Below, piece after piece: positions 1 through 6,078 of a stretch of DNA of 10,194 nucleotides. Positions within the stretch are counted from its first letter, which is position 1. The number at the start of each line of letters is the position of its first letter. The notes under the pieces were generated by a model. That model had not been told where the DNA came from and ran no database searches. It saw only the letters and a program-made list of their open reading frames with translations. The DNA comes from Hungatella sp. UBA5982. GTDB taxonomy: Bacteria; Bacillota; Clostridia; Lachnospirales; Lachnospiraceae. The DNA is taken from contig DJBG01000050.1 of assembly GCA_002429965.1 (NCBI GenBank), positions 7,245 to 17,438 of the forward strand. Reading direction: 5' to 3'. The translations under genes were made by a program, and so were the position numbers.

Positions 1-614
1 CGGACCGTCTGGAGCTTCTTTCCGGACAATTATCCGAAATGAGAAAACATACGGCGAAGGAGCTGACAGAAAAGATAAGGGAAGGTCTTAAAGACTTAAA
101 TTTCATTGATGTGGAATTTTCCATGGAGTTTTCACGTATTGGGCACTATACGGCTAATGGCTTTGATGAGGCGGAATTTTTAATCTCCACCAACCCGGGA
201 GAAGCTTTAAAGCCTTTGGGCATGGTAGCTTCCGGCGGCGAGCTGTCCAGGATCATGCTGGCGATTAAGACTGTGCTTGCGGATACCGATGACATACCTA
301 CTTTGATATTTGATGAGATCGACACCGGAATCAGCGGGCGCACGGCCCAGAAGGTATCGGAAAAGCTGGCTTACATTGCCGGGAACCATCAGGTGATCTG
401 CATCACTCATCTGCCTCAGATCGCTGCCATGGCTGACTGCCATTACGAGATCGCAAAAGCGGTGGAAGAGGGCAGGACGGCCACTTCCATACACCCTTTG
501 AGCGGGGAAGAGGTGGTAGAGGAGCTTGCAAGGCTTTTGGGAGGCGCGGAGATAACCGAGGCAGTGAGAGCCAATGCAAGGGAAATGAAGCGGCTGGCAA
601 AAGAAGGCAGATAA
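1..614 (+). CDS. recN: DNA repair protein RecN (C-terminal part, 5' truncated by window edge)
   Basis: RecN is an SMC-like ATPase that gathers broken DNA ends during double-strand break repair by recombination, acting in the cytoplasm on the nucleoid. The frame is open from base 3, so the visible ATG at 39 is internal and not the start. About 203 residues of an expected ~560 are seen. They hold the C-terminal half of the ABC ATPase head: the signature SGGELSR at 231-251, Walker B TLIFDE at 300-317 followed by the D-loop region IDTGISG, and the switch histidine in ITHLPQ near 408. The end of the preceding coiled coil is at the extreme 5' edge. The stop is TAA at 612-614. No terminator follows, and the next gene begins 47 bases later, so read-through into the DUF554 gene is possible. 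Identification is secure from the motifs and from the neighbouring spoIVB/spo0A. Confidence 0.97.
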   Translation, partial: DRLELLSGQLSEMRKHTAKELTEKIREGLKDLNFIDVEFSMEFSRIGHYTANGFDEAEFLISTNPGEALKPLGMVASGGELSRIMLAIKTVLADTDDIPTLIFDEIDTGISGRTAQKVSEKLAYIAGNHQVICITHLPQIAAMADCHYEIAKAVEEGRTATSIHPLSGEEVVEELARLLGGAEITEAVRANAREMKRLAKEGR

Positions 615-661
615 CTTTTTGACTTTTTGCAAATGATAATGACAACCGGGAGTATGAGAGC

Positions 662-1378
662 ATGATTGGACTTGGAACACTGATTAATGTGGCGGGGATT
701 GCGGCAGGAGGCTTGGGCGGCCTTCTCTTTGGGAAGAAGATGGAGGAGCGCTATCAGCGTACGCTGATGAGCGGGGCCGGGATATGTGTGCTGTTTCTTG
801 GTATTGAGGGCGTTATGGAAGAAATGCTGGTCATCCGGCAGGGAGAGCTTGCCGGCAGGGGAACGATGATGCTCATCCTCTCTTTTTTCATAGGATCGCT
901 CCTTGGAGAGTGGATGAACATTGAATCAGCCATGGAACGGTTTGGAGAATGGCTTAAAATAAAAACAAACAGCGGCGGCGATGCAAAATTTGTAGACGGA
1001 TTTGTAACGGCCTCTCTTACGGTCTGCATCGGAGCCATGGCAGTGGTTGGCGCCATCAAGGATGGGATTTCCGGGGATTATACGGTTCTTGCTGCCAAAG
1101 CGCTCCTGGATTTGATCATCATTCTGGTCATGACGGTTTCTCTTGGAAAAGGGTGTATCTTTTCGGCCATTCCGGTTGCCCTGTTTCAGGGAACCATAAC
1201 CCTTCTGGCAAGATTGATTGAACCCGTTATGACGCCCCAGGCCCTGTCAAATTTGTCCTTAACCGGTTCGGTCTTGATTTTTTGTGTGGGCATGAATCTT
1301 ATCTGGGGAAAGATGATCAAGGTGGCTAATATGCTTCCGGCCATCTTTTTGGCTGTGGCTTTTGCTTTTTTTCCTTAA
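662..1378 (+). CDS. DUF554 family integral membrane protein
   Basis: A 238-residue, very hydrophobic protein of the DUF554 family (the family of E. coli YqgA and B. subtilis YdfK). It opens with the typical GTLINVAGIAAGGLGGLLFG segment, a membrane helix rich in small residues, followed by a short basic stretch (GKKMEERYQ) and about five or six further membrane segments. The last is at the extreme C-terminus (LPAIFLAVAFAFF). Function is not established for the family; transport or channel activity is a guess from topology only. Start choice: GGGAG at 648-652 lies nine bases before ATG 662. The ATG at 654 reaches a stop after three codons. It follows recN in the same direction with a short gap and no visible terminator, so it may be transcribed with it. 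Base composition resembles recN more than the AT-richer genes downstream. Confidence 0.9.
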   Translation: MIGLGTLINVAGIAAGGLGGLLFGKKMEERYQRTLMSGAGICVLFLGIEGVMEEMLVIRQGELAGRGTMMLILSFFIGSLLGEWMNIESAMERFGEWLKIKTNSGGDAKFVDGFVTASLTVCIGAMAVVGAIKDGISGDYTVLAAKALLDLIIILVMTVSLGKGCIFSAIPVALFQGTITLLARLIEPVMTPQALSNLSLTGSVLIFCVGMNLIWGKMIKVANMLPAIFLAVAFAFFP

Positions 1379-1427
1379 GCCACCTTTGGAAGATAAACCG
1401 ATATCGTTGAATTGAAAGGAAATAATA

Positions 1428-2222
1428 TTGAAGGGTTATATTGCTGAATGTGTAAACATTTTAGGTGGTTTTTGCGGGAAGAGGGATGTTCCTGCATTGA
1501 CATCAGATGATCTGAGAAAGAAATATGGAATAGAACAAGCAGATGTAATGGTCCTTTTCGGCGGCAGCATTATGTGCGGCGGGGATATCCTGGCTCATGG
1601 GATGCAAAAGGGAATCGCAAAAAAATACTTAATAGTAGGCGGGGCAGGTCATACAACAGAAACCCTGCGCCTAAGAATGCATGAAGAATTCCCGGATATA
1701 GAAACAGCCGGTTTGCCGGAAGCAAAAATATTTGATGCATATATAGAACACAGGTATGGGTTAAAGGCAGATTTTCTGGAATGTAATTCTACAAATTGCG
1801 GGAACAATATTACATATCTTCTGGAACTGCTGAAGGAAAATAACATTTCTTTTAAAAGTATCATTCTTGCACAGGATGCATCGATGCAGCACCGAATGGA
1901 AGCAGGACTTAGGAAGTATGCTGCTGACGATGTGATTATCATAAATTATGCCGTATACTGCGCTCATGTGATAGTAAAGAACTCGGAGCTGTTTTTTGAA
2001 GAAGAAATATGGGGAATGTGGGACATAGACAGTTATATAACGCTGTTAATGGGTGAGATTCCCCGATTGTCAGACAATGCAGACGGATATGGGCCGAGAG
2101 GCAAAGGATTTATTGCCCATGTGAATATACCGGAAGAAGTTGAGAACGCTTTTGAGGGATTGAAAAAAGAGTACGCTGATATGGTTAGGGCAGCAAATCC
2201 CCTGTATGCGTCAGCAGAATAA
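1428..2222 (+). CDS. YdcF-like DUF218 (ElyC/SanA/YdcF family) protein
   Basis: A 264-residue cytoplasmic-looking protein with no signal peptide or membrane segment, close in length and layout to E. coli YdcF (266 residues). Recognisable blocks are a Rossmann-like strand VMVLFGGS near 40-47, VGGAGHTTE near 70-78, the DUF218 hallmark STNCGNN at 121-127, QDASMQHR at 149-156, and a C-terminal GEIPRLSDN...GYGPRGKGF block around 209-229 that is strikingly YdcF-like. E. coli YdcF has been reported to bind S-adenosylmethionine; its reaction is unknown, so none is assigned here. The start is TTG at 1428, supported by AAAGGA at 1415-1420 seven bases upstream; no better ATG matches the family N-terminus. 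It lies 49 bases after the DUF554 gene on the same strand and ends at a strong hairpin. Its composition is AT-richer than recN, compatible with a later insertion. Confidence 0.88.
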   Translation: MKGYIAECVNILGGFCGKRDVPALTSDDLRKKYGIEQADVMVLFGGSIMCGGDILAHGMQKGIAKKYLIVGGAGHTTETLRLRMHEEFPDIETAGLPEAKIFDAYIEHRYGLKADFLECNSTNCGNNITYLLELLKENNISFKSIILAQDASMQHRMEAGLRKYAADDVIIINYAVYCAHVIVKNSELFFEEEIWGMWDIDSYITLLMGEIPRLSDNADGYGPRGKGFIAHVNIPEEVENAFEGLKKEYADMVRAANPLYASAE

Positions 2223-2297
2223 TTTTCTATTTGCCTGCTCATTTTCGCTTTCTCTTCCTCGTCCGACATGATTTTGAGCTGTACCCTGGGGGATAAA

Positions 2298-2350
2298 ATG
2301 CCGCAAACCGCATAAACACTATGTTTTTGCAGGATTGCGGCATCTTTTTG
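2298..2350. terminator. Rho-independent terminator after the ydcF-like gene, probably bidirectional
   Basis: ATGCCGCAA (2298-2306) pairs perfectly with TTGCGGCAT (2335-2343). The 28-base interval holds a further small hairpin, AAACA (2314-2318) with TGTTT (2322-2326). A T-run CTTTTTG follows on the plus strand. Read from the minus strand the same hairpin is followed by TTTTAT, a weaker tail, so it may also stop transcription of the opposing gene that ends at 2415. It sits between convergent genes, where such an element is expected. Confidence 0.8.
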
Positions 2351-2414
2351 TATTCTTTTATTTTTCAGAACGGCTGCATCTTTTACTATCTGGGTCTTTC
2401 CTAATTTATAATGA

Positions 2415-3251
2415 TTACTTTTTATTGAGATTTTCTAAGATTTCATTATAACGTTTTGTTGCTAATGCGCTTGGTTCCCCCTTTTTACAGAAAGAGAGTT
2501 TTGCCAATTTAGGGACTACGCGCTCAACTATGATTTGACCGTGAACGGTTTTTGACTTTAAAATTTCAAATGCTTCCAGGAAACGGCTATCTTTTTTTGC
2601 ACGGTCATAAAAAGATAAAATATAGACATATTCAAACAAATTGTAATTGCGAAATGGGTATTCAACCTGCATAAAGAGCGTTCCAATACCATAATGACAA
2701 GGACCGATGGGTTTACGTATGATCCAATGCTCAAGCAAAAAATCTACGGCTTTATCAAGTGCCTGTTCTTTATTTAGAAAATCGCTAAATCGAAAGGCAT
2801 CAAGCACATTCAGTGTAGGTTTTGGATTGGATTACTCCGTTTCTTCTCCATGCCCATATGAAAACTTATTGCAGCGCCAGCCTCCGTCTTTATATTGTGT
2901 ATCCAAAAAGTGCCGGAAGGTTTTTTGAATTCTGTTATCAGAGTCATATCCCAAATGACACAATACATTAGCAGCTATTGCCGTTTGACATGGATAAATA
3001 CTACCTTTGGGATATATTTTAAAACGCCCGTCATCCTGCCATACACTGAAAATTAAATCAGCAGCAGCTTTTAAAACAGGATCTTCTGGCGGCATTCCAA
3101 GCTCCGATAAATAAAGCACGCTGTCAAATGTTGAAAACGGGGATCCTTTCAAAAGCCGTTTGTCTGGAGTTGCCCATAGGTCAGCCCCATTGTCATGTCT
3201 ATGAGATAATATTGTTTCTACATCTGATAAGTATTGATTTTCCACCGCCAT
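2415..3251 (-). pseudogene. Prenyltransferase/squalene-cyclase-like repeat protein, broken by an in-frame stop
   Basis: One reading frame of 279 codons on the minus strand is cut by TAA at 2832-2834. The upstream piece (ATG at 3249-3251) has 139 residues. After the stop the same frame continues through SNPKPTLN into 130 further residues ending at TAA 2415-2417. The two halves read as one protein. The first carries QDDGRFKI, IYPCQTAIAAN and QYKDGGWRCNKFSYGHGEETE. The second carries LDAFRFSDFLNKEQALDKAV, HWIIRKPIGPCHYGIGTLF and FRNYNLFEYVYILSFYDRAKKD. These resemble clostridial proteins of about 280 residues annotated as prenyltransferase-like alpha/alpha-barrel repeat proteins, where I expect Tyr (ETEYSNP) at the interrupted position, so a single TAT/TAC to TAA change suffices. 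True prenyltransferase activity is unproven for the family. The RBS is intact (GGAGG, complement of 3260-3264, eight bases from ATG), and no frameshift is seen, so decay is recent or this is a sequencing error. It lies 55 bases downstream of the ASCH gene, same strand. Confidence 0.82.
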
Positions 3252-3269
3252 TATATCATCCTCCCCACC

Positions 3270-3300
3270 GGTTATGCCGCTTATTTGATTATCAATAACC
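3270..3300. repeat. Inverted repeat between the ASCH gene and the prenyltransferase-like gene
   Basis: GGTTAT (3270-3275) and ATAACC (3295-3300) form a perfect six-base inverted repeat. Nested inside is an AT-rich imperfect dyad, TTATT(T)GAT / ATCAATAA (3281-3298). It lies in the 55-base gap between two minus-strand genes, just upstream of the second gene's ribosome binding site. It may be an operator, a weak hairpin or chance; there is no T-run, so it is not a convincing terminator. Confidence 0.3.
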
Positions 3301-3306
3301 CAAACT

Positions 3307-3747
3307 TTATGGTCTATATACTAATTCAAATTCCTCACATACTACCGGCATATCTTCATCAAATAGTCTTCCGGCTTCAGACATATTTTGACTAAAAAAT
3401 TCAATGTGTACTTTTCTCCAATATTCCAATGAACCATCGCCTTCGCCTTCTTTCCCAGCGTGTTCCTCACGAACCTCCCTAAATGGAACGATATAAACTT
3501 TCGTTGTTTTAATAATACATACCGCTTCATCTTTTGAGTCGAGAATAATACTATAATCTCCTGCTTTTGGCAGTGCTTCGTTTTCCACTTCATATAAGGG
3601 ATATGCAGAGGCTGTTCCGGTTTTAATGCCTCTTAGTACTAAATCTGCCAGCTCATCGGCATCAACACCAAACGCCCATGACTGATATTCTGTTTCCTTA
3701 ATTTGATTTCCAGTCACAAATTCATTCCACATTTGTTCTGCATTCAT
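3307..3747 (-). CDS. ASCH domain protein (YhfF-like)
   Basis: A 146-residue soluble protein with an ASCH fold, an RNA-binding beta-barrel related to PUA domains. The N-terminal helix (MNAEQMWNEFV) and SWAFG near 23-27 are followed by the family's RGIKTGTASAY at 39-49, whose Lys/Thr residues line the putative ligand pocket. Then come the strands PKAGDYSIILD, AVCIIKTTKVYIVPF and a late EEFELVY strand. An EYWRKVHIEFF helix near 108-118 is typical of the longer YhfF-like subgroup. ASCH proteins include amidohydrolases of modified nucleosides (E. coli YqfB) and a reported ribonuclease; the exact role here is unknown. Start choice: the frame extends upstream to TTG 3840, but that would place the start on the promoter -10. 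ATG at 3747 matches family length and has AAGGGGG eleven bases upstream. It is followed on the same strand by the broken prenyltransferase-like gene. Confidence 0.87.
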   Translation of the reverse strand: MNAEQMWNEFVTGNQIKETEYQSWAFGVDADELADLVLRGIKTGTASAYPLYEVENEALPKAGDYSIILDSKDEAVCIIKTTKVYIVPFREVREEHAGKEGEGDGSLEYWRKVHIEFFSQNMSEAGRLFDEDMPVVCEEFELVYRP

Positions 3748-3831
3748 TATATTATAATCCCCCTTTCTTTCCGGATTTTTAAAACAGCAAACGATAAATT
3801 CACTTCGTATCAGCTCCCCTTTTATTAGAGA

Positions 3832-3837
3832 ATTATA
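3832..3837 (-). promoter_or_regulatory. Candidate sigma-A -10 box for the ASCH gene
   Basis: On the minus strand an exact TATAAT occurs at 3837-3832, about 85 bases upstream of the ASCH start. At a 17-base spacing the -35 would read TAGAAT, a weak match to TTGACA. The position fits a promoter driving the ASCH gene and the interrupted gene behind it. Confidence 0.4.
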
Positions 3838-3937
3838 CAATATTTCCTGCTTTAATTCTACACTATTTTGTAATGTGCTCTAATTACAAAAAGGTAAAAG
3901 GGGTTAGGGATACCGGGACAGAAGGGAAAGAAAACGT

Positions 3938-4181
3938 ATGAAATCAGTGGAAAAGCCTTTATTTAAGCCAATTTCAACAATTTGCTTTGTACACTTATTA
4001 ATCATTTTTTATTGTTTAATCAATAAAAAAAAGGAGATCATAATAGTAAATAAAAAGAATGTGCATAACATCCTTTTTTGAAATTATTGAATTTGAAAAG
4101 TTCAGCCAGAAGGAACAAAAGGCTAATATAGATTTTCATTCTATTGAAAAGCTGCCACCGAAAGAAAATAGTTACAACTAA
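3938..4181 (+). pseudogene. Possible small single-pass membrane protein, apparently frameshifted in a T-run
   Basis: ATG 3938 opens a 47-codon frame ending at TGA 4079-4081. It is preceded by GAAGGGA at 3921-3927 at an acceptable distance. The product has a basic start (MKSVEKPLFKP), one hydrophobic stretch (ISTICFVHLLIIFYCLI), then lysine-rich residues. An overlapping frame from ATG 4059 runs 40 codons to TAA 4181 and looks protein-like (IEFEKFSQKEQKANIDFHS, then EKLPPKEN). The two frames meet at TTTTTT (4074-4079). Removing one T would join them into roughly 80 residues reading through ILFEIIEFEKF. I do not recognise the family. It could be a decayed small gene, a sequencing error in the homopolymer, or chance open frames in AT-rich DNA. 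Confidence 0.28.
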
Positions 4182-4190
4182 AATATGACA

Positions 4191-4219
4191 GTGTGATTTA
4201 AATAATTTCTCACATACTA
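4191..4219 (+). promoter_or_regulatory. Candidate forespore (sigma-G/sigma-F type) promoter of spoIVB
   Basis: CATACTA at 4213-4219 fits the sigma-G -10 pattern CATWHTA. Seventeen bases upstream, GTGTG (4191-4195) matches four of five positions of the -35 pattern GHATR. Transcription would start near 4226, about 46 bases before the spoIVB ATG. In B. subtilis spoIVB is made in the forespore from sigma-F/sigma-G promoters, so position and identity agree. The element is inferred by eye from short motifs. Confidence 0.5.
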
Positions 4220-4271
4220 AGAGAGGAGCAAAAAAATTGTCTCCTTTCATTCACCTAAGGAGGTATGCGAG

Positions 4272-5546
4272 ATGGGAAAAAATAAATTTCATAAATTTAT
4301 AGTAAGAGCGTTCTGGATCAGCCTGATCTTTTGCATCGGATTTTCCTGGTTCTATATGAAGCGGGTAATTCCCGACAAGTTGAATATCGTTGCACAGGAA
4401 GAAGAGCAGTTTCATTTCTCCATGCCTTTTGATGTAACGCTGTCTTCCGACAGCGAGGAAGTGGTATTAAATAACGGGACAAATATTCCTTCCGATAAGA
4501 TCCATCTTCAAATAAACCAGCCATTTTCCCTATATTCGGAAAACCAGGGAAGTTATAAGCTGGGGCTAAAGCTGTTTGGATGGATCCAATTAAAGGACAT
4601 ACAGGTGAATGTAGTAGATACCAAATATGCCATTCCTTGCGGCACTCCCATTGGGATCTACTTAAAATCTGACGGTATCATGGTGATTGGTACCGGTGAT
4701 GTGACAAAAAAGGACGGAATGGTTGTGGAACCGGCTTTCGGGGTTCTGCAATCAGGGGATTACATTGAAGCCATCAATGGAACGCCTCTAAAAGATAAGG
4801 AAACTCTGATGAACGAGCTGAGTAAAATAGGCGCTGCTGAGGCAGTGCTAAAAGTCAGACGGAGCGGGGAAACCATTGATGTAAAGATGAATCCCACGGA
4901 AGCGGAAGACGGAACCTACAAGCTGGGAGTCTGGGTCAGGGATGACACTCAGGGAATTGGTACCATGACTTATGTGGACATGAACGGACAGTTTGGCGCA
5001 CTGGGCCATGGAATCAGCGACAGTGACACCGGTAATGTAGTCCAGATTACCGATGGAGCCCTTTATGAAACAGCGATCCTGGGAATTGAAAAGGGAACCT
5101 TTGGAAAGCCGGGTGTGATGAGCGGTATCATCTATTATGGACCAGGCTCCACCCTGGGAACCATTACCGCCAATACAGAAGAAGGAATATTTGGAAATGT
5201 AAATGAGAGATTTAAGCAGAGCATGGGACAGGATGCCATTCCCATTGGCTATCGGCAGGATGTGAAGAAGGTCACGGCCTACATCCGAAGTGATGTATCC
5301 GGAAAAGTAAGAGATTATGAGATTGAAATACAGCGAGTGGATTATTCCACCACTCATAAAAGCAAAGGAATGGTGATTAAGGTCACGGATCCGGACCTCT
5401 TGGCTCTGACCGGCGGCATCGTACAGGGCATGTCAGGAAGCCCGATTATGCAGGATGGAAAGCTGATAGGGGCCGTAACCCACGTGTTTATCCAGGACTC
5501 AACAAGAGGGTATGGTATATTCATCGAAAACATGATCAATCACTGA
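4272..5546 (+). CDS. spoIVB: SpoIVB sporulation serine peptidase (S55), sigma-K checkpoint signal
   Basis: SpoIVB is made in the forespore, crosses the inner forespore membrane and cleaves the SpoIVFA/BofA lock so that SpoIVFB can process pro-sigma-K in the mother cell. The 424-residue product has a short basic N-terminus and one membrane anchor near residues 11-28 (VRAFWISLIFCIGFSWFY). A PDZ domain around 130-205 follows (FGVLQSGDYIEAINGTPL), then the S55 peptidase domain. His246 in FGALGHGISD and Ser388 in GIVQGMSGSP match the catalytic His and Ser of the B. subtilis enzyme. Asp373 lies 15 residues before the serine, as Asp363 does from Ser378 there. All key residues are present, so the enzyme should be active. 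The RBS AAGGAGGT (4257-4264) is seven bases from ATG. A forespore-type promoter lies just upstream and a strong terminator after. Unusually, it is not adjacent to recN. Confidence 0.97.
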   Translation: MGKNKFHKFIVRAFWISLIFCIGFSWFYMKRVIPDKLNIVAQEEEQFHFSMPFDVTLSSDSEEVVLNNGTNIPSDKIHLQINQPFSLYSENQGSYKLGLKLFGWIQLKDIQVNVVDTKYAIPCGTPIGIYLKSDGIMVIGTGDVTKKDGMVVEPAFGVLQSGDYIEAINGTPLKDKETLMNELSKIGAAEAVLKVRRSGETIDVKMNPTEAEDGTYKLGVWVRDDTQGIGTMTYVDMNGQFGALGHGISDSDTGNVVQITDGALYETAILGIEKGTFGKPGVMSGIIYYGPGSTLGTITANTEEGIFGNVNERFKQSMGQDAIPIGYRQDVKKVTAYIRSDVSGKVRDYEIEIQRVDYSTTHKSKGMVIKVTDPDLLALTGGIVQGMSGSPIMQDGKLIGAVTHVFIQDSTRGYGIFIENMINH

Positions 5547-5560
5547 GTTTAAAAGCCAGG

Positions 5561-5616
5561 AAAGAAAAGAACAGAATCGTAAGTACTTGCGGCGCCGTTC
5601 TTTTCTTTTTTCCTAT
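5561..5616 (+). terminator. Rho-independent terminator of spoIVB
   Basis: AAAGAAAAGAAC (5561-5572) pairs perfectly over 12 bases with GTTCTTTTCTTT (5597-5608) and is followed by more T-rich sequence. The 24-base loop contains a second small stem, CGTAA...TTGCG, near 5578-5591. It begins 14 bases after the spoIVB stop and isolates spoIVB from spo0A. Confidence 0.85.
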
Positions 5617-5712
5617 TTTTGTTTAAATAATAATAATTACAACGGATTTTAGAGAAAGAATATTGTTTTAGGGAGTTTTTAACAATAAATATACAGATAT
5701 ATTTTACTTAAT

Positions 5713-5719
5713 AGTCGAA
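5713..5719 (+). promoter_or_regulatory. Near-consensus Spo0A box (distal)
   Basis: AGTCGAA differs from the 0A-box core TGTCGAA at one position and sits in the AT-rich distal part of the spo0A upstream region, more than 350 bases from the start codon. Alone it would be unremarkable; it is listed because two other boxes occur downstream. Confidence 0.25.
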
Positions 5720-5850
5720 ATGTAGTAATTTAAGTTACAAAAAATGTGTAATTTTATAAATTATGCTTTTCAAGGTAATTATAATGTGATAATATAAGAA
5801 CCGTGGGATGGAAAATTTCGGAATTTTTTTGACGACAAGGAGTTTCAATT

Positions 5851-5908
5851 TTCAACACTGTTGAAGTATAAGAAGCCCGGCAGTGCTTTAGACCGGGGGA
5901 GGGCTTTT
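5851..5908 (+). other. Paired hairpins in the spo0A leader
   Basis: TTCAAC-ACT-GTTGAA (5851-5865) is a perfect six-base hairpin. Immediately downstream AAGCCC (5873-5878) can pair with GGGCTT (5901-5906), followed by TTTC; a competing inner pairing CCCGG (5876-5880) / CCGGG (5893-5897) also exists. If transcription starts near 5800, these would be in a long 5' leader and could act as a weak attenuator, or mark the end of a short RNA. I match it to no known riboswitch class. Confidence 0.35.
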
Positions 5909-5913
5909 CGACC
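5907..5913 (-). promoter_or_regulatory. Near-consensus Spo0A box (reverse orientation)
   Basis: TTCGACC on the plus strand is GGTCGAA on the minus strand, one mismatch from TGTCGAA. It lies at the foot of the second leader hairpin, about 60 bases from the perfect box at 5972. Confidence 0.3.
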
Positions 5914-5971
5914 TCTGACGCATCAAAGGTAAAAAAGTATTCCGGAATATCACTTAAAAAACAGTTCCTTT

Positions 5972-5978
5972 TGTCGAA
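5972..5978 (+). promoter_or_regulatory. Perfect Spo0A box upstream of spo0A
   Basis: TGTCGAA, embedded in TTTTGTCGAATAA, is an exact 0A box. It lies 42 bases upstream of the TATAAT at 6021 and about 100 bases upstream of the spo0A start codon. This places phosphorylated Spo0A where it could regulate its own gene, as in other endospore formers. Whether it activates or represses cannot be read from the sequence. Confidence 0.65.
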
Positions 5979-5996
5979 TAATGCGATAGAATCCCA

Positions 5997-6026
5997 TTGC
6001 GGCATGAGCCAGGGCAAGACTATAAT
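5997..6026 (+). promoter_or_regulatory. Candidate proximal promoter of spo0A
   Basis: TATAAT at 6021-6026 is an exact sigma-A -10. TTGCGG at 5997-6002, with an 18-base spacer, is a half-matching -35. Transcription would begin near 6033, giving a ~45-base leader. The AGCCA / TGGCT inverted repeat (6007-6011 and 6026-6030) brackets the -10. A weak -35 with a nearby 0A box suits an activator-dependent promoter. Confidence 0.45.
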
Positions 6027-6078
6027 GGCTTTACACTAGTTTTAATCTATTTAAAAGAATCAGAAGGAGAGTACCAAT

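Larger units (their letters stand above)
3841..4271. other. AT-rich divergent intergenic region between the ASCH gene and spoIVB
   Basis: These 431 bases separate a minus-strand gene from plus-strand spoIVB. They are markedly AT-rich with several homopolymer runs (A8 around 4025-4032, T6 at 4074-4079). They contain a possible decayed small gene (3938-4181) and a candidate forespore-type promoter (4191-4219). A minus-strand frame of 70 codons at 4038-4250 has no recognisable features and is not called. An isolated AAGGAGAT at 4031-4038 has no ATG, GTG or TTG at a usable distance, which fits a degraded gene start. Confidence 0.5.
5611..6078 (+). promoter_or_regulatory. spo0A upstream control region
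   Basis: About 470 gene-free bases lie between the spoIVB terminator and spo0A. The first part (5620-5800) is very AT-rich and ends in overlapping -10-like sequences: TATAAT at 5780-5785 and, with a TGT extension, GATAAT at 5788-5793. The middle (5820-5910) holds two hairpins. The last part holds a perfect Spo0A box and a TTGCGG-18-TATAAT promoter (5997-6026). AAAGGTAAA at 5925-5933 followed by GGAAT at 5944-5948 could be a poor sigma-H promoter, but two positions disagree with its consensus. Multiple promoters and autoregulation are known for spo0A in other spore-formers. A minus-strand frame at 5754-6017 has no ribosome binding site and is not called. Confidence 0.65.

Noticed and set aside
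2033..2269. Minus-strand frame of 78 codons overlapping the end of the ydcF-like gene
   Set aside because: Its ATG has no ribosome binding site, most of it lies antisense to the well-supported YdcF-like protein, and the translation shows no family features.
3748..3840. Longer N-terminus for the ASCH protein starting at TTG 3840
   Set aside because: It would overlap the exact TATAAT at 3832-3837, adds 31 residues not expected in the family, and has a poorer start codon.
4038..4250. Minus-strand frame of 70 codons upstream of spoIVB
   Set aside because: It is low-complexity, Phe/Leu/Lys-rich, as expected from AT-rich DNA read in reverse, and it overlaps the candidate spoIVB promoter.
5861..5935. 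Short plus-strand frame beginning TTG 5861 in the spo0A leader, considered as a leader peptide
   Set aside because: The nearest AAGGAG (5836-5841) is about 19 bases away, too far for normal initiation, and the frame lies across the hairpin.
5754..6017. Minus-strand frame of 87 codons in the spo0A upstream region
   Set aside because: It has a TTG start without a ribosome binding site, overlaps the 0A box and hairpins, and has no recognisable protein features.
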